From Mucilaginibacter rigui (lineage in GTDB: Bacteria > Bacteroidota > Bacteroidia > Sphingobacteriales > Sphingobacteriaceae), in the NCBI RefSeq assembly GCF_014773275.1, contig NZ_JACWMW010000001.1, forward strand, positions 1,302,001 through 1,366,000: a DNA stretch of 64,000 nt, written 5' to 3'. Shown in pieces: positions 41,851 through 51,276 of the stretch (positions are counted from its first letter, which is position 1; each line of letters starts with the position of its first letter). A program made the position numbers and the translations under genes. The notes under the pieces were generated by a model that made no database searches, was not told the origin of the DNA, and saw only the letters and a program-made list of their open reading frames with translations.

Positions 41851-43245
41851 ATGCAGAAGAGTAAACTAACCCTGTACATTTTTATAGCATTAATATTAGG
41901 CGTAATAGCCGGGTATATTTACAATGCTACAGTAATAAACAATATTAATACCAAAATAAACGCCGCCGAGGTAAATATAAAAACATTAGACGAGCAAATA
42001 ACCACCTCTGCCGATACAACCACCGCAACCTTTAAGGCTTTAAAGAAAGAACGCGCAGCGCAGGCGGTTATCCGCAAGACCAGCGACACCGCCCGCGAGG
42101 ATAAGCTGGTTGGCTTTACCGTACTAAGTGATATATTTTTACGATTAATAAAAATGATTGTGGCCCCGCTGGTGTTTACCACACTGGTAGTTGGGGTTGC
42201 AAAAGTGGGCGATATAAGCGCAGTTGGCCGTATTGGCGGTAAAACCCTGCTTTGGTTTTTAAGCGCTACATTGGTATCGTTATTACTGGGGATGCTGCTG
42301 GTTAACTTTTTTAAACCGGGCGAGGCAATGCACCTGCCATTACCTGATAGCCATTTATCTACCGGTATACAAAAAACAGCACTTTCGCTGCGTGATTTTA
42401 TAGGCCACGTTTTCCCGAAAAGCTTTACGGAGGCTATGGCTAATAACGAGATCCTGCAGATCGTTATCTTCTCTTTATTCTTTGGTGTAGCAACAGCCGC
42501 CATTGGCGAAAAGGGCCTCATTGTAATTAAAGCAATGGATGCCATTGCACACGTTATTTTAAAAATAACCGGCTATGTAATGCAACTGGCACCTTTGGCC
42601 GTGTTTGGTGCCATAACAGCCATTATAGCTAAACAGGGCTTAGGTATCCTGTCAACCTACGCCATATTTATAGGCGAGTTTTATTTCTCGCTTATTGTAT
42701 TATGGGTAGTAATTATACTGGCAGGTTCAGTAGTGTTAAAAGGCCGCGCGTTTAAATTGGTAGCGCGTATTAAGGATGCCATGCTTATTGCATTTGGTAC
42801 CTCAACAAGTGAGGCGGCGTACCCAAAAGTGCTTTTAGAGCTTGAACGTTTTGGCTGTAATAACAAAATTGTAAGCTTTGTATTACCGCTTGGTTACTCT
42901 TTTAACCTGGATGGTTCTATGATGTACATGACCTTCGCGTCGCTATTTTTGGCGCAGTCATATAATATTCACCTATCATTTGAGCAGCAGCTATCCATGC
43001 TGCTTATCCTGATGCTTACCAGTAAAGGTATAGCTGGCGTTCCGCGGGCATCGCTGGTGGTAATAGCCGGTACTATCTCTATGTTCAATATCCCTGAGGC
43101 TGGTTTGGCCCTGCTGATCGGTATCGATCCATTATTGGATATGGGCCGCTCTGCTACAAACGTTTTAGGTAATGCCATGGCTACCGCGGTTGTAAGCAAG
43201 TGGGAGGGAGAATTGGGAGACGCCCGACTGGAAGAAATTGAATAA
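41851..43245 (+). CDS. Dicarboxylate/amino acid:cation symporter (DAACS/GltP type)
   Basis: 464 aa. Eight transmembrane helices and two re-entrant loops are expected; key motifs are FGTSTSEAAYPKVL (HP1 serine-rich loop), NLDGSMMYM, TSKGIAGVPRASL (HP2) and DMGRSATNVLGNAMAT. It imports glutamate, aspartate or C4-dicarboxylates with Na+ or H+. It is longer than usual because about 55 helical, charged residues (about 30-85) lie between helices 1 and 2, on the outside. Confidence 0.92.
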   Translation: MQKSKLTLYIFIALILGVIAGYIYNATVINNINTKINAAEVNIKTLDEQITTSADTTTATFKALKKERAAQAVIRKTSDTAREDKLVGFTVLSDIFLRLIKMIVAPLVFTTLVVGVAKVGDISAVGRIGGKTLLWFLSATLVSLLLGMLLVNFFKPGEAMHLPLPDSHLSTGIQKTALSLRDFIGHVFPKSFTEAMANNEILQIVIFSLFFGVATAAIGEKGLIVIKAMDAIAHVILKITGYVMQLAPLAVFGAITAIIAKQGLGILSTYAIFIGEFYFSLIVLWVVIILAGSVVLKGRAFKLVARIKDAMLIAFGTSTSEAAYPKVLLELERFGCNNKIVSFVLPLGYSFNLDGSMMYMTFASLFLAQSYNIHLSFEQQLSMLLILMLTSKGIAGVPRASLVVIAGTISMFNIPEAGLALLIGIDPLLDMGRSATNVLGNAMATAVVSKWEGELGDARLEEIE

Positions 43246-43324
43246 CTTTCCTGACTATCGTATGATCCATTTCAATTTTTTAAGCCTTTAATTTGCAAAT
43301 TCACTAAATCACTAATTAAAATAA

Positions 43325-43828
43325 ATGACCACCCGTTCAAAAAAGGTCTTCCTGGTAATGAGTATTGTAGTGCCGTTTATGGCATACTGCCTTTATTATT
43401 ATGGTATGATGATCAAAAACGCCCCGTATAAGTTCTCCGAGTTCCAGTCGATACATTTTGAATATGGTTTTGGCGATACGCTGAACAATATCTACGATTC
43501 TAAAACCGGCGAATACCAGTTTGTGAACAGGCGCGACTCGTTGGTTAAAATTAAAATGTACTTAAACAAGGACGACCTTTTATACCTGCACCGTAAGGCC
43601 GCTGATCTGGGCTTCTGGGATTTCCCTGCAAACGAGCTTAACCCTGATGTAAAGGGCAAGGTACCACGGTTTTCTATACAATTTAACTATCTGCGTAAAA
43701 GCAAAAAGGTTATGTTTGATGCTTCGTTTGATGGCGACCCTAAACTGAAAGATGCCAACGAGCGGTTGATCAAAGAAATACAAACCATATTGAACGACGC
43801 GGAAGCACGCCAAAGAAATGTTAAATAG
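43325..43828 (+). CDS. Membrane-anchored hypothetical protein
   Basis: 167 aa. One N-terminal transmembrane helix (VFLVMSIVVPFMAYCLYYYG) after a short basic start, then an outside-facing soluble domain with SIHFEYGFGDTLNNIYDSKTGEYQF and FSIQFNYLRKSKKVMFDASFDG. No catalytic motif or named family recognised. It stands alone between the symporter and rplU. Confidence 0.65.
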   Translation: MTTRSKKVFLVMSIVVPFMAYCLYYYGMMIKNAPYKFSEFQSIHFEYGFGDTLNNIYDSKTGEYQFVNRRDSLVKIKMYLNKDDLLYLHRKAADLGFWDFPANELNPDVKGKVPRFSIQFNYLRKSKKVMFDASFDGDPKLKDANERLIKEIQTILNDAEARQRNVK

Positions 43829-43832
43829 TGCG

Positions 43833-43863
43833 TTGGATTATAATTTATTAATCCATATATTTG
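43833..43863 (+). promoter_or_regulatory. Vegetative promoter of rplU-rpmA
   Basis: TTG (43833-43835), 20-bp gap, TATATTTG (43856-43863): a textbook Bacteroidota TTG/TAnnTTTG promoter, 33 bp before the rplU ATG. Confidence 0.7.
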
Positions 43864-43896
43864 CACCTCAAAATTTAAAACAATAATTATTCAACA

Positions 43897-44205
43897 ATGT
43901 ACGCAATAGTAAGTATAGCCGGACAGCAATTTAAAGTTGCAAAAGACCAGCAGATCTTTGTACACCGTTTACAGGGAGATGAAGGCGCTAGTATTGAATT
44001 TGACAATGTGTTGTTAGCAGAGAACGAAGGTAAATTCAAATTAGGTTCTGATTTGAAAAGCGCTAAAGTTTCAGCTAAGATCGTGTCTCATTTAAAAGGT
44101 GATAAAGTAATTATCTTCAAAAAGAAAAGAAGAAAAGGTTACCAGAAAAAAAATGGTCACCGTCAGCAATTTACCAAGATCGAGATCACCGGTATAACAT
44201 TATAA
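43897..44205 (+). CDS. rplU: 50S ribosomal protein L21
   Basis: 102 aa, full length: MYAIVSIAGQQFKVAKDQQI at the N-terminus and KVIIFKKKRRKGYQKKNGHRQQFTKIEI at the rRNA-binding C-terminus. Forms the standard rplU-rpmA operon with L27 49 bp downstream. Confidence 0.98.
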   Translation: MYAIVSIAGQQFKVAKDQQIFVHRLQGDEGASIEFDNVLLAENEGKFKLGSDLKSAKVSAKIVSHLKGDKVIIFKKKRRKGYQKKNGHRQQFTKIEITGITL

Positions 44206-44254
44206 TTAAATTTTAACCGACTCGATTCATCAGGGTCACAAAAGAAATTAAGAA

Positions 44255-44692
44255 ATGGCACACAAAAAAGGGGCCGGTAGTTCAAGAAACGGCCGCGAAT
44301 CACATAGCAAACGTTTAGGTATCAAAATTTTCGGTGGTCAGCCAGCTATTGCAGGTAACATCATCGTTCGTCAACGTGGTACCAAACACAATCCGGGCCT
44401 TAACGTAGGTATCGGTAAAGACCATACTTTATTTGCATTAACTGCAGGTCACGTAGTATTTAAAAAGAAAGCAGACAACCGTTCATACGTATCTGTAATT
44501 CCTTTTGAAGTTGCACCTGTTGCTGAAGATGCAGCACCTGCACCAGCTGTTAAAGCTGAAGCAAAAGCAAAGAAAGTTGAAGCACCTGTTGCAGCAGAAG
44601 TAGCTGAAGAAGCTCCTAAAGCTAAGAAAGCAGCAGCGCCAAAAGCAAAAAAAGAAGCAGCACCTGATGCTGAAGAAGCCGCAGCTGAGTAA
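44255..44692 (+). CDS. rpmA: 50S ribosomal protein L27 with long Ala/Lys/Glu-rich tail
   Basis: 145 aa. Residues 1-86 are ordinary L27 ([45 protein letters not shown]); it starts MAHKKGAG with no cleavable leader. L27 is normally 85-90 residues; here about 59 residues of low-complexity [15 protein letters not shown]-type sequence are appended in frame. The extension would reach from the subunit surface. The operon ends with a strong terminator. Confidence 0.96.
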   Translation: MAHKKGAGSSRNGRESHSKRLGIKIFGGQPAIAGNIIVRQRGTKHNPGLNVGIGKDHTLFALTAGHVVFKKKADNRSYVSVIPFEVAPVAEDAAPAPAVKAEAKAKKVEAPVAAEVAEEAPKAKKAAAPKAKKEAAPDAEEAAAE

Positions 44693-44716
44693 TTAGGCAA
44701 AGCTCTAACACAATAT

Positions 44717-44751
44717 AAAAAGCCCTTATCAAATTGATAAGGGCTTTTTTT
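44717..44751 (+). terminator. Intrinsic terminator of rplU-rpmA
   Basis: 10-bp perfect stem agcccttatc/gataagggct, 5-nt loop, T-run; A-run on the other side lets it serve the convergent M1 gene too. Confidence 0.9.
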
Positions 44752-44813
44752 GTGGGATAATTTTATCCGCGCAATGGCGTCCCGGTAAACGGATGTATTT
44801 GCGAGAAATTTAT

Positions 44814-46412
44814 TTACTCCAATATCACTTTCTTCAAATACCAGCCATCGGCATCAATTATAGGTGTGGTTTTACTTTCAACCGTAATTCCTTTTGGGGT
44901 TAGCGTAATGCGTTTTGTGCCGGCATCGGTAGTAACATCAACAGGCAGTTCTGTACCGATGTTGAGCAGTGTGATCAAATACTTGTCACGAGGCCTGGCT
45001 TTTACGCTTACTTCGAGCTTGTTGGTGGTACGCAGGTAAAGATCAAACAATGGTTTTAACGATTTTCCGTAAGCTTTGCTGAAATATTGTTCCACATCGT
45101 CGGTAACGTTTTGGTGGTCGTAGGTGAATTTGGGGTCGGTGGCTAAGCCTTTTAACGTGGCGAAGAATAAAGTATCGCCCATTAAATAGTGCAGGGTATG
45201 CATAAAGTAAGCTCCTTTTGTGTATATATCATTATTATAGGCCGATTCCTCGTCAATATCCTTACCCAATACAATAGGTTGCTTGTTTGCAATACCAAAA
45301 GCCGATTGTTTAAAGTGTTTGATATAAGCTGCTTTACCTTCCAGATCAAGTATTGGAAGGGCATCTGCATAGGTATCAATCCCTTCGTGGATCCAGTAGT
45401 CGGCCCAATCGCGGGCGGTAACTTTGTTGCCCCACCATTCGTGGCCAAACTCATGGTACATTAGCCAGTCGAAATCCTGCCCGCCAATTTTGGAGTACCT
45501 GAACTTGTTGCCGTAAGCATTCATGCTTTGGTGTTCCATACCTAAATGCGGAGTTTCTGCTATGCCCAGCTTTTCTTTGGCCCATGGGTATTCGCCAAAG
45601 TATTTTTCTTTTTCCCGTGCGGCCTGTATCACCAGTTCGATAAAATGAGGTGCTTTATCGGCATGGTATTTTAATACATAAAACTGCACAGGAACGATAT
45701 TACCGGCTACCGATTTATAGCTGCCGGTTACTACTTTGTAATCGCCTGCGTTAAATACAATGCTGTAATTATTAATGCTGTATTTGGTTTGCCAGTGATA
45801 GGTGGCCGTGGTGCCTTTTTTGCTAACGCCTTTTAACACGCCGGGGCCTGCAACAACCAGGTCTTTAGGTACGGTTATCAGCATATCGGCGCCTTCATTT
45901 GGCTCGTCGCTGGGGTGGTCTTTACAGGGGAAGAAGATCTTGCCGCCGGTACCTTCGGCAGTAACGGCCAGCCAGGGGTGACCGGTTGAATCCTGCGCCC
46001 AGGTGAAGCCATCATCCCATGGTGGGTTTTTAGCTATGCGTGGCCTGCCGCCGTACACCACTTTAATACTGGCTTTACCCACCGGCAGTTGTTTTGCCGT
46101 ATTAATGGTAATGAGGCCGTTTTTATGATTGAATGCTTCTTTTTTACCGTTTACCGATACCGCGCTTACGTGCAGCGAATCCATCAGGTCGAGGATCAGC
46201 ACTTTGGTAGGTTGCGCCATGATCACATCTATAACGGTTGATCCGTCAATAGTTTTTTTTGCAAAGTCCATATTAAGCGACACAGTGTAATGGCGCACAT
46301 CCATTATGGCTTGTTCGGGCTTAAGTTTACCGCCCGAGGTTTGGGCTTTTACGCCAAAACCTAAAGCAAGCAGGCATAACGCGGCAGAAATAGTTCTTGT
46401 AGTTTTTTTCAT
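44814..46412 (-). CDS. M1-family (aminopeptidase N-like) metallopeptidase, exported
   Basis: 532 aa with a Sec signal peptide (SAALCLLALGFGVKAQ). An N-terminal M1 saddle domain is followed by the gluzincin motif HEFGHEWWGN and the third ligand Glu in WIHEGIDTYAD. The substrate-binding motif reads GMEHQSM instead of GAMEN. It is shorter than full PepN, ending after the catalytic region and a small beta domain. Predicted periplasmic or outer-surface peptidase. Confidence 0.9.
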   Translation of the reverse strand: MKKTTRTISAALCLLALGFGVKAQTSGGKLKPEQAIMDVRHYTVSLNMDFAKKTIDGSTVIDVIMAQPTKVLILDLMDSLHVSAVSVNGKKEAFNHKNGLITINTAKQLPVGKASIKVVYGGRPRIAKNPPWDDGFTWAQDSTGHPWLAVTAEGTGGKIFFPCKDHPSDEPNEGADMLITVPKDLVVAGPGVLKGVSKKGTTATYHWQTKYSINNYSIVFNAGDYKVVTGSYKSVAGNIVPVQFYVLKYHADKAPHFIELVIQAAREKEKYFGEYPWAKEKLGIAETPHLGMEHQSMNAYGNKFRYSKIGGQDFDWLMYHEFGHEWWGNKVTARDWADYWIHEGIDTYADALPILDLEGKAAYIKHFKQSAFGIANKQPIVLGKDIDEESAYNNDIYTKGAYFMHTLHYLMGDTLFFATLKGLATDPKFTYDHQNVTDDVEQYFSKAYGKSLKPLFDLYLRTTNKLEVSVKARPRDKYLITLLNIGTELPVDVTTDAGTKRITLTPKGITVESKTTPIIDADGWYLKKVILE

Positions 46413-46541
46413 CAGACAAGGAATGATTGAATGCTAAAGATAAGCATGTGTATCTATTTGCTGATGGTTAAGAATGTAAATTTTATATGGATAATGTTTG
46501 ACGTAGTGCAACTTGCAGGTGATGACACCAGAAAAGGAGGG

Positions 46542-46748
46542 TTATCCGGCTGTTAATGAAAAAGGAATAGAAATTTGATGTAGTATCCTCACAGGCTTTC
46601 GCATAAACTCTTTATTCCCTCCGGCAAATTTCGGCGCCTTGTCAGCTTTTGAGTAGATAGTTGTATCAGTAATGTCTGTTTGTGCTTTCGTTTGCGATAA
46701 AGAGCCTAATAAAATGAATAAAACGAAAAGGGGTTTGCGCACCATCAA
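46542..46748 (-). pseudogene. Truncated TonB_C-type protein remnant
   Basis: 68 codons: signal peptide (LFVLFILLGSLSQTKAQ) and then KAPKFAGGNKEFMR, which parallels RPPTFVGGEKQLAKY of the next gene, the usual entry to TonB_C proteins. The rest (KPVRILHQISIPFSLTAG) does not resemble the domain; another frame just below (DTTSNFYSFFINSRITL) looks more like it, so a frameshift is likely. Tandem duplicate, decayed. Confidence 0.55.
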
Positions 46749-46755
46749 TTATAGT

Positions 46756-47157
46756 TTAAAAAGTAATAGGCATACTATATTGTACTCTCACTGGTTGATT
46801 GTTTTGGATACCCGGGTTCCATTTAGGCATCTTTTTAATTACCCTTAAGGCTTCAGCATCAGCGTCATCAGAAACCCCTCGCACAACTTTCGCTTCGGTA
46901 ACGCTGCCATCTTTCTCAATAACAAACGATATGATAACGCTGCCGTGTGTGTTAGGATTAAAAAGTTCTCGCAGATTTCTTGAAAAATATTTCGCCAATT
47001 GCTTTTCGCCTCCTACAAATGTAGGTGGGCGTTCAGATGTGTCAACTTTTGGTTTTGTTTCTTCAATCTCAATAACCTCTGGTGGTGTAGCAGGGGTTTG
47101 TGCTTTTGCTATCGCAAATAAACAAAGGCAGGAAATAGTAGTTAAAAATCTTTTCAT
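46756..47157 (-). CDS. Exported TonB C-terminal domain protein
   Basis: 133 aa. Signal peptide (FLTTISCLCLFAIAKAQ), short linker, PPTFVGGEKQLAKYFSRNL, then a TonB_C domain (GSVIISFVIEKDGSVTEAKVVRGV ... ALRVIKKMPKWNPGIQNNQPVRV). It lacks the TonB membrane anchor and proline-rich span, as in many small Bacteroidota secreted proteins. Role unclear; possibly an interaction module with TonB-dependent receptors. Confidence 0.85.
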   Translation of the reverse strand: MKRFLTTISCLCLFAIAKAQTPATPPEVIEIEETKPKVDTSERPPTFVGGEKQLAKYFSRNLRELFNPNTHGSVIISFVIEKDGSVTEAKVVRGVSDDADAEALRVIKKMPKWNPGIQNNQPVRVQYSMPITF

Positions 47158-47163
47158 CGTTTG

Positions 47164-48138
47164 TTAATATTCCCTCACCAGCAACCCATCGGCAAAATCG
47201 CGTAGGTATTGTTTGCTTTCTTCGGGCAGGTTTATCTGGTCGAGCGCTTCAAATGCTTTTTCGGCGTAAGCCTGCATTTCGGCTTCGGCAAACTGGCGGA
47301 TGTTTACGTTGTTGTAAATTTCGGTAACAGCAGCTACTTTCTCGGCCGGGTCAAACTTAGCGAAGGTTATCCAGCGGGCCAGTTCTTCGGCATCGGTGCC
47401 TTTTACCAGTTCAAGCGCTTTTATAAGCAGGTAGGTTTTTTTGTTAGAGATGATATCGCCGCCAACCTGTTTGCCAAACTTTTCGGGATTGCCATATACG
47501 TCCAGTATATCATCCTGCAACTGGAACGCAATACCCAGGTACTCGCCAAAACTGCAAAGCAGGTCGGCGTCCTTTATGGTAGCATTGCCAATCAGCGCGC
47601 CTATTTTTAAAGCACCGCCAAGTACCACAGCCGTTTTAAGGCGGATCATGTTAATATATTCGGCAATACTGATGTTGTTGCTGGTCTCGAAGGTCATATC
47701 CAGTTGCTGGCCTTCGCAAACACCAACAGCGGTAGCGTTAAAAATATCGAGCACCGTACGCAGGATGTTCTCGCGTACCTGCATCATCAGCTTATAACCC
47801 TCTATCAGCATTACATCGCCGGATAGGATAGCCACATTGCTGTTCCACTTTTCGTGTACGGTGGTTTTGCCACGCCTTTTGGGGGCGTTATCCATAATAT
47901 CATCATGCATCAGCGTGAAATTATGGAAAACCTCTATGGCCAGTGCAGGAGGCAATGCTGCCTCCACATCGCCGCCAAACAGGTCGCAGGCCATTAGCAG
48001 CAGGGCGGGGCGCATGCGTTTGCCGCCCAAAGCCAGTATATACTTTATAGGTTCGTATAATTCCGCGGGATAATCCGGGTATTTCAGTTCAGCAACGGAA
48101 CTTGCAATTAACGATTGCAGATCTTCAAGTTTTCTCAT
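47164..48138 (-). CDS. Polyprenyl diphosphate synthase (trans-prenyltransferase)
   Basis: 324 aa. The two Asp-rich motifs are HDDIMDNAPKRRG (first, DDxxD) and FQLQDDILDVYG (second), with GGKRMRPALLLMA at the start. It extends allylic diphosphates with IPP in a head-to-tail manner. Bacteroidota carry several; chain length (farnesyl, geranylgeranyl or longer for menaquinone) is not decidable here. Starts 86 bp from the RNase R stop, same strand. Confidence 0.92.
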   Translation of the reverse strand: MRKLEDLQSLIASSVAELKYPDYPAELYEPIKYILALGGKRMRPALLLMACDLFGGDVEAALPPALAIEVFHNFTLMHDDIMDNAPKRRGKTTVHEKWNSNVAILSGDVMLIEGYKLMMQVRENILRTVLDIFNATAVGVCEGQQLDMTFETSNNISIAEYINMIRLKTAVVLGGALKIGALIGNATIKDADLLCSFGEYLGIAFQLQDDILDVYGNPEKFGKQVGGDIISNKKTYLLIKALELVKGTDAEELARWITFAKFDPAEKVAAVTEIYNNVNIRQFAEAEMQAYAEKAFEALDQINLPEESKQYLRDFADGLLVREY

Positions 48139-48224
48139 GTTATGGGTTGATTGGTGAGTGGTTTATTGTGTGAGTGGTTAAAACCATTCTCCATTCAACT
48201 AATCCAACTCAATCAACTAAAAAG

Positions 48225-50363
48225 TTAATTATTTACTAATGAAAAGTCTATTTGTTTTTTAGTCAGATCAACATTTTTCACCCTTATTTGTACCTCATCG
48301 CCAAGCTGGTAGATTTTCTTTTTGCGCTGGCCGATTATAGCGTAATTTTTCTCGTCTAAAGTATAAAAATCGTCGCTTATATCGCGCAAGCGAATCATCC
48401 CCTCACACTTGTTCTCTACTATCTCAACATACATACCCCATTCGGTAACGCCCGAAATAATGCCGGTAAACACATTGCCTACCTGGTCTTTCAGGTATTC
48501 GGCCTGTTTGTATTTAACCGACGAACGTTCAGCATCCGCAGCTTTCTTCTCCATTAACGAGCTGTGCTTACAAAGTTCTTCGTAATGGTCGGCGTTAACG
48601 CTTTGCCCGCCGTTAAGGTAATGCTGCAGCAACCTGTGCACCATAACATCAGGGTAACGGCGAATAGGCGAGGTAAAGTGGGTGTAATGATCAAAAGCCA
48701 GGCCGTAGTGGCTGCTGCTCTTGGTGGTGTATATTGCCTTAGCCATAGAGCGGATTGCCAGTTGGGTAAGTACGTTCTGCTCTTTTTTACCTTCCACATC
48801 CTCCATTAAAAAATTGAGCGATTTGGCAGTTTCTTTATCAGATTTTGTATTGATCTTATAACCAAACCTTGCCGCAAACTGCGCAAAATTAGCCAATGCA
48901 TCGGGCTTTGGCGTATCATGCACACGGTAAACAAAAGTATATTTGTGCTTGCCCTTACCCATTTTACTTACATGCTCGGCCACCTTACGGTTGGCTAAAA
49001 GCATAAAGTCTTCAATAAGTTTGTGGGCATCCTTACGCTCCTTTACGTAAACACCTATAGGTTTGCCGGTTTCATCAAGCTTAAATTTAACCTCGGTAGT
49101 TTCAAAGCTAATGGCGCCTGCTTTAAACTTACGTTCGCGCAGTTTATAGGCAAGGGCGTTCAGTTTTAATATTTCTTCAACATAATCGCCGGTTTGGGTT
49201 TCAATTACATCCTGTACTTCCTCATAAGCAAAGCGCCTGTCAGAGTGGATAGCGGTTTTGCCAAACCATTGGTTAACAATATTGGCTTCTTCATCCAACT
49301 CAAAAACGGCGGCAAAGCAAAGCTTATCTTCTTTAGGGCGAAGTGAGCATAAGCCGTTCGACAATCTTTCGGGAAGCATCGGGATAACCCTGTCTACCAA
49401 ATAAACGGATGTGCCGCGCTCATAAGCTTCCTTATCCAAAGCCGAATCGGGGATGATGTAATGCGATACATCGGCAATGTGCACACCAACCTCGTAATTG
49501 CCGTTATCCAGTTTTTTAAAGGATAGGGCATCATCAAAATCCTTGGCATCAAACGGATCGATGGTGAAGGTAAGCACATCTCTGAAATCGCGGCGTTTGG
49601 CAATCTCTTCGGCGGTAATATCATTCGGGATCTCTTCCGCCTCGCGTTCCACCTCAGCAGGGAAGGAGAGCGGGAAACCGTATTCGGCCAATATGGCGTT
49701 CATTTCGGTATCGTTTTCGCCCTGTTCGCCAAGTACATGTTTTATACGGCCAATTGGGTTTTTGGCACCCGCAGGCCAATCGGTAATTTCGGCAACGGCT
49801 TTTATGCCATTTTTGGCGCCGTTCAAATCGCTGATGGGGATAAAAATATCATGCATCATTTTGCGGTCGTCGGGTATAAAAAATGCAAAACGTTCAGATA
49901 GTTTTACCACACCGGTAAACTCCATTTTATTACGCTGCAATATCTCTATCACTTCGCCTTCCTGGCGTTTGCCGCGGCTTTTGGCGTATACGTAAACCTT
50001 TACGCGGTCGCCGTTAAGTGCATTGCGTAGCTTACGCGGGGCAACAAAAATATCGGTTTCGGATGGGTCGTCGGTAACAATAAATGCCGAGCCATCGTTG
50101 GTCAGGTCAACCTTGCCTTCAATAAAGGTTTTTAACTCAAGCAGTTGGAATTTGCCCGGCGTAATTTCTTTCAGTACACCTTTAAAAGCCTCATCCTTTA
50201 AAATATCGAGGATAACGCCGCGGGCATCTGGGTCGCGTACGTTTAATTTAGCAGAAACTTGTTTATGATTTAATGGCGTATTGCCGTTTTGTTCAAAAAT
50301 ATCGAGCACCATTTGCGTGAGCACCTGGTTTATTGAAGAATTATGTTTGTGTTTTTTAGACAT
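48225..50363 (-). CDS. rnr: Ribonuclease R
   Basis: 712 aa from the Met of MSKKHKHNSS; a TTG-initiated 22-codon extension is unlikely. Domains in order: N-terminal OB/cold-shock domains, catalytic RNB (TIDPFDAKDFDDALSF with the acidic cluster; LADVSHYI-type HIADVSHYI; FTSPIRRYPDVMVHRLL), and a C-terminal S1 domain (VGNVFTGIISGVTEWGMYVEI). Processive 3'-5' exonuclease for structured RNA and tmRNA-tagged decay. The short C-terminus lacks the long basic tail seen in enterobacteria. Confidence 0.96.
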   Translation of the reverse strand: MSKKHKHNSSINQVLTQMVLDIFEQNGNTPLNHKQVSAKLNVRDPDARGVILDILKDEAFKGVLKEITPGKFQLLELKTFIEGKVDLTNDGSAFIVTDDPSETDIFVAPRKLRNALNGDRVKVYVYAKSRGKRQEGEVIEILQRNKMEFTGVVKLSERFAFFIPDDRKMMHDIFIPISDLNGAKNGIKAVAEITDWPAGAKNPIGRIKHVLGEQGENDTEMNAILAEYGFPLSFPAEVEREAEEIPNDITAEEIAKRRDFRDVLTFTIDPFDAKDFDDALSFKKLDNGNYEVGVHIADVSHYIIPDSALDKEAYERGTSVYLVDRVIPMLPERLSNGLCSLRPKEDKLCFAAVFELDEEANIVNQWFGKTAIHSDRRFAYEEVQDVIETQTGDYVEEILKLNALAYKLRERKFKAGAISFETTEVKFKLDETGKPIGVYVKERKDAHKLIEDFMLLANRKVAEHVSKMGKGKHKYTFVYRVHDTPKPDALANFAQFAARFGYKINTKSDKETAKSLNFLMEDVEGKKEQNVLTQLAIRSMAKAIYTTKSSSHYGLAFDHYTHFTSPIRRYPDVMVHRLLQHYLNGGQSVNADHYEELCKHSSLMEKKAADAERSSVKYKQAEYLKDQVGNVFTGIISGVTEWGMYVEIVENKCEGMIRLRDISDDFYTLDEKNYAIIGQRKKKIYQLGDEVQIRVKNVDLTKKQIDFSLVNN

Positions 50364-50524
50364 GTATAAATGTTTGATGCTAAGGTACGAAATGGTACTT
50401 GCTTTTATGCTGTAACCACAGCTAAACAATTTGCAACCGTAACTATAATGTAAAATATACCACGTTTGTTGGCTAAAACTGAAGATTTGCCTTCAGCAGT
50501 TACAAATAATGATAGTTTTACCGC

Positions 50525-51226
50525 ATGAAAACCTTAGGGCTTATTGGTGGTACCAGTTGGGTATCAACTATAGATTATTACCGTTTTATAAACCAGGGCA
50601 TTAATGATAAGCTTGGTGGTGTAAACGCGGCACAACTGCTGCTGCACTCATTTAATTATGCCGATATAGCCAAAAACCACGCTGCTAACGATTGGGCCAA
50701 AACCACGCAGATGGTTATTGATGCCGGTATAGGTTTAAAGAACAGCGGGGCAGAGGCTATAGTGCTTTGTGCGAATACCCTGCATTTAGTAGCCGAAGAG
50801 GCCGAAGCAAAAATTGGTTTGCCTGTGATACACATTGCCACAGCTACAGCCGGGGTTATCAAAAAACACCAACTTACTAAGGTGGGACTGTTGGGCACAA
50901 AGTTTACTATGGAAAATACCTTCTTTACCGATAAGTTAACCCAATCAGACATAGAAAGCATCACCCCAAATGATACCGACAGGGCTTTTATCCATCAAAC
51001 CCTGATGGACGAGCTGGGCAAAGGCATCCTGCTGCCCGAAACAAAAGGCCGTTACCTGCAAATAATTGATGATTTAGTACAGCAGGGTGCACAGGGTATT
51101 ATACTTGGATGCACCGAAATACCCTTGCTGATAAAGCCCGAAGATACCGATGTGATCCAGTTTGATACCACGCAGATCCATTCGGCAGCAGCGGTAGCGT
51201 TTGCTTTAGGAGAGGTAAACTATTGA
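50525..51226 (+). CDS. Aspartate/glutamate racemase family protein
   Basis: 233 aa. MKTLGLIGGTSWVSTIDYYR is the YgeA/RacD start, IVLCANTLH holds the first catalytic Cys and IILGCTEIPLL the second. It interconverts L- and D-aspartate or a related amino acid (broad-specificity types exist); it is not MurI-like in length or motif order. A TAGTTTTA -7-like box lies four bases before the ATG. Confidence 0.88.
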   Translation: MKTLGLIGGTSWVSTIDYYRFINQGINDKLGGVNAAQLLLHSFNYADIAKNHAANDWAKTTQMVIDAGIGLKNSGAEAIVLCANTLHLVAEEAEAKIGLPVIHIATATAGVIKKHQLTKVGLLGTKFTMENTFFTDKLTQSDIESITPNDTDRAFIHQTLMDELGKGILLPETKGRYLQIIDDLVQQGAQGIILGCTEIPLLIKPEDTDVIQFDTTQIHSAAAVAFALGEVNY

Positions 51227-51276
51227 TTTTTTCAAATATTTCTTAAACTCCAAAAATTGCATACTTTTAATGTGCA

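Noticed and set aside
44449..44700. 83-codon Ala-rich frame opposite the L27 tail
   Set aside because: A mirror of the low-complexity tail on the other strand.
50364..50429. 22-codon TTG extension of RNase R
   Set aside because: The usual start MSKKHKH lies inside; the extension has no domain.
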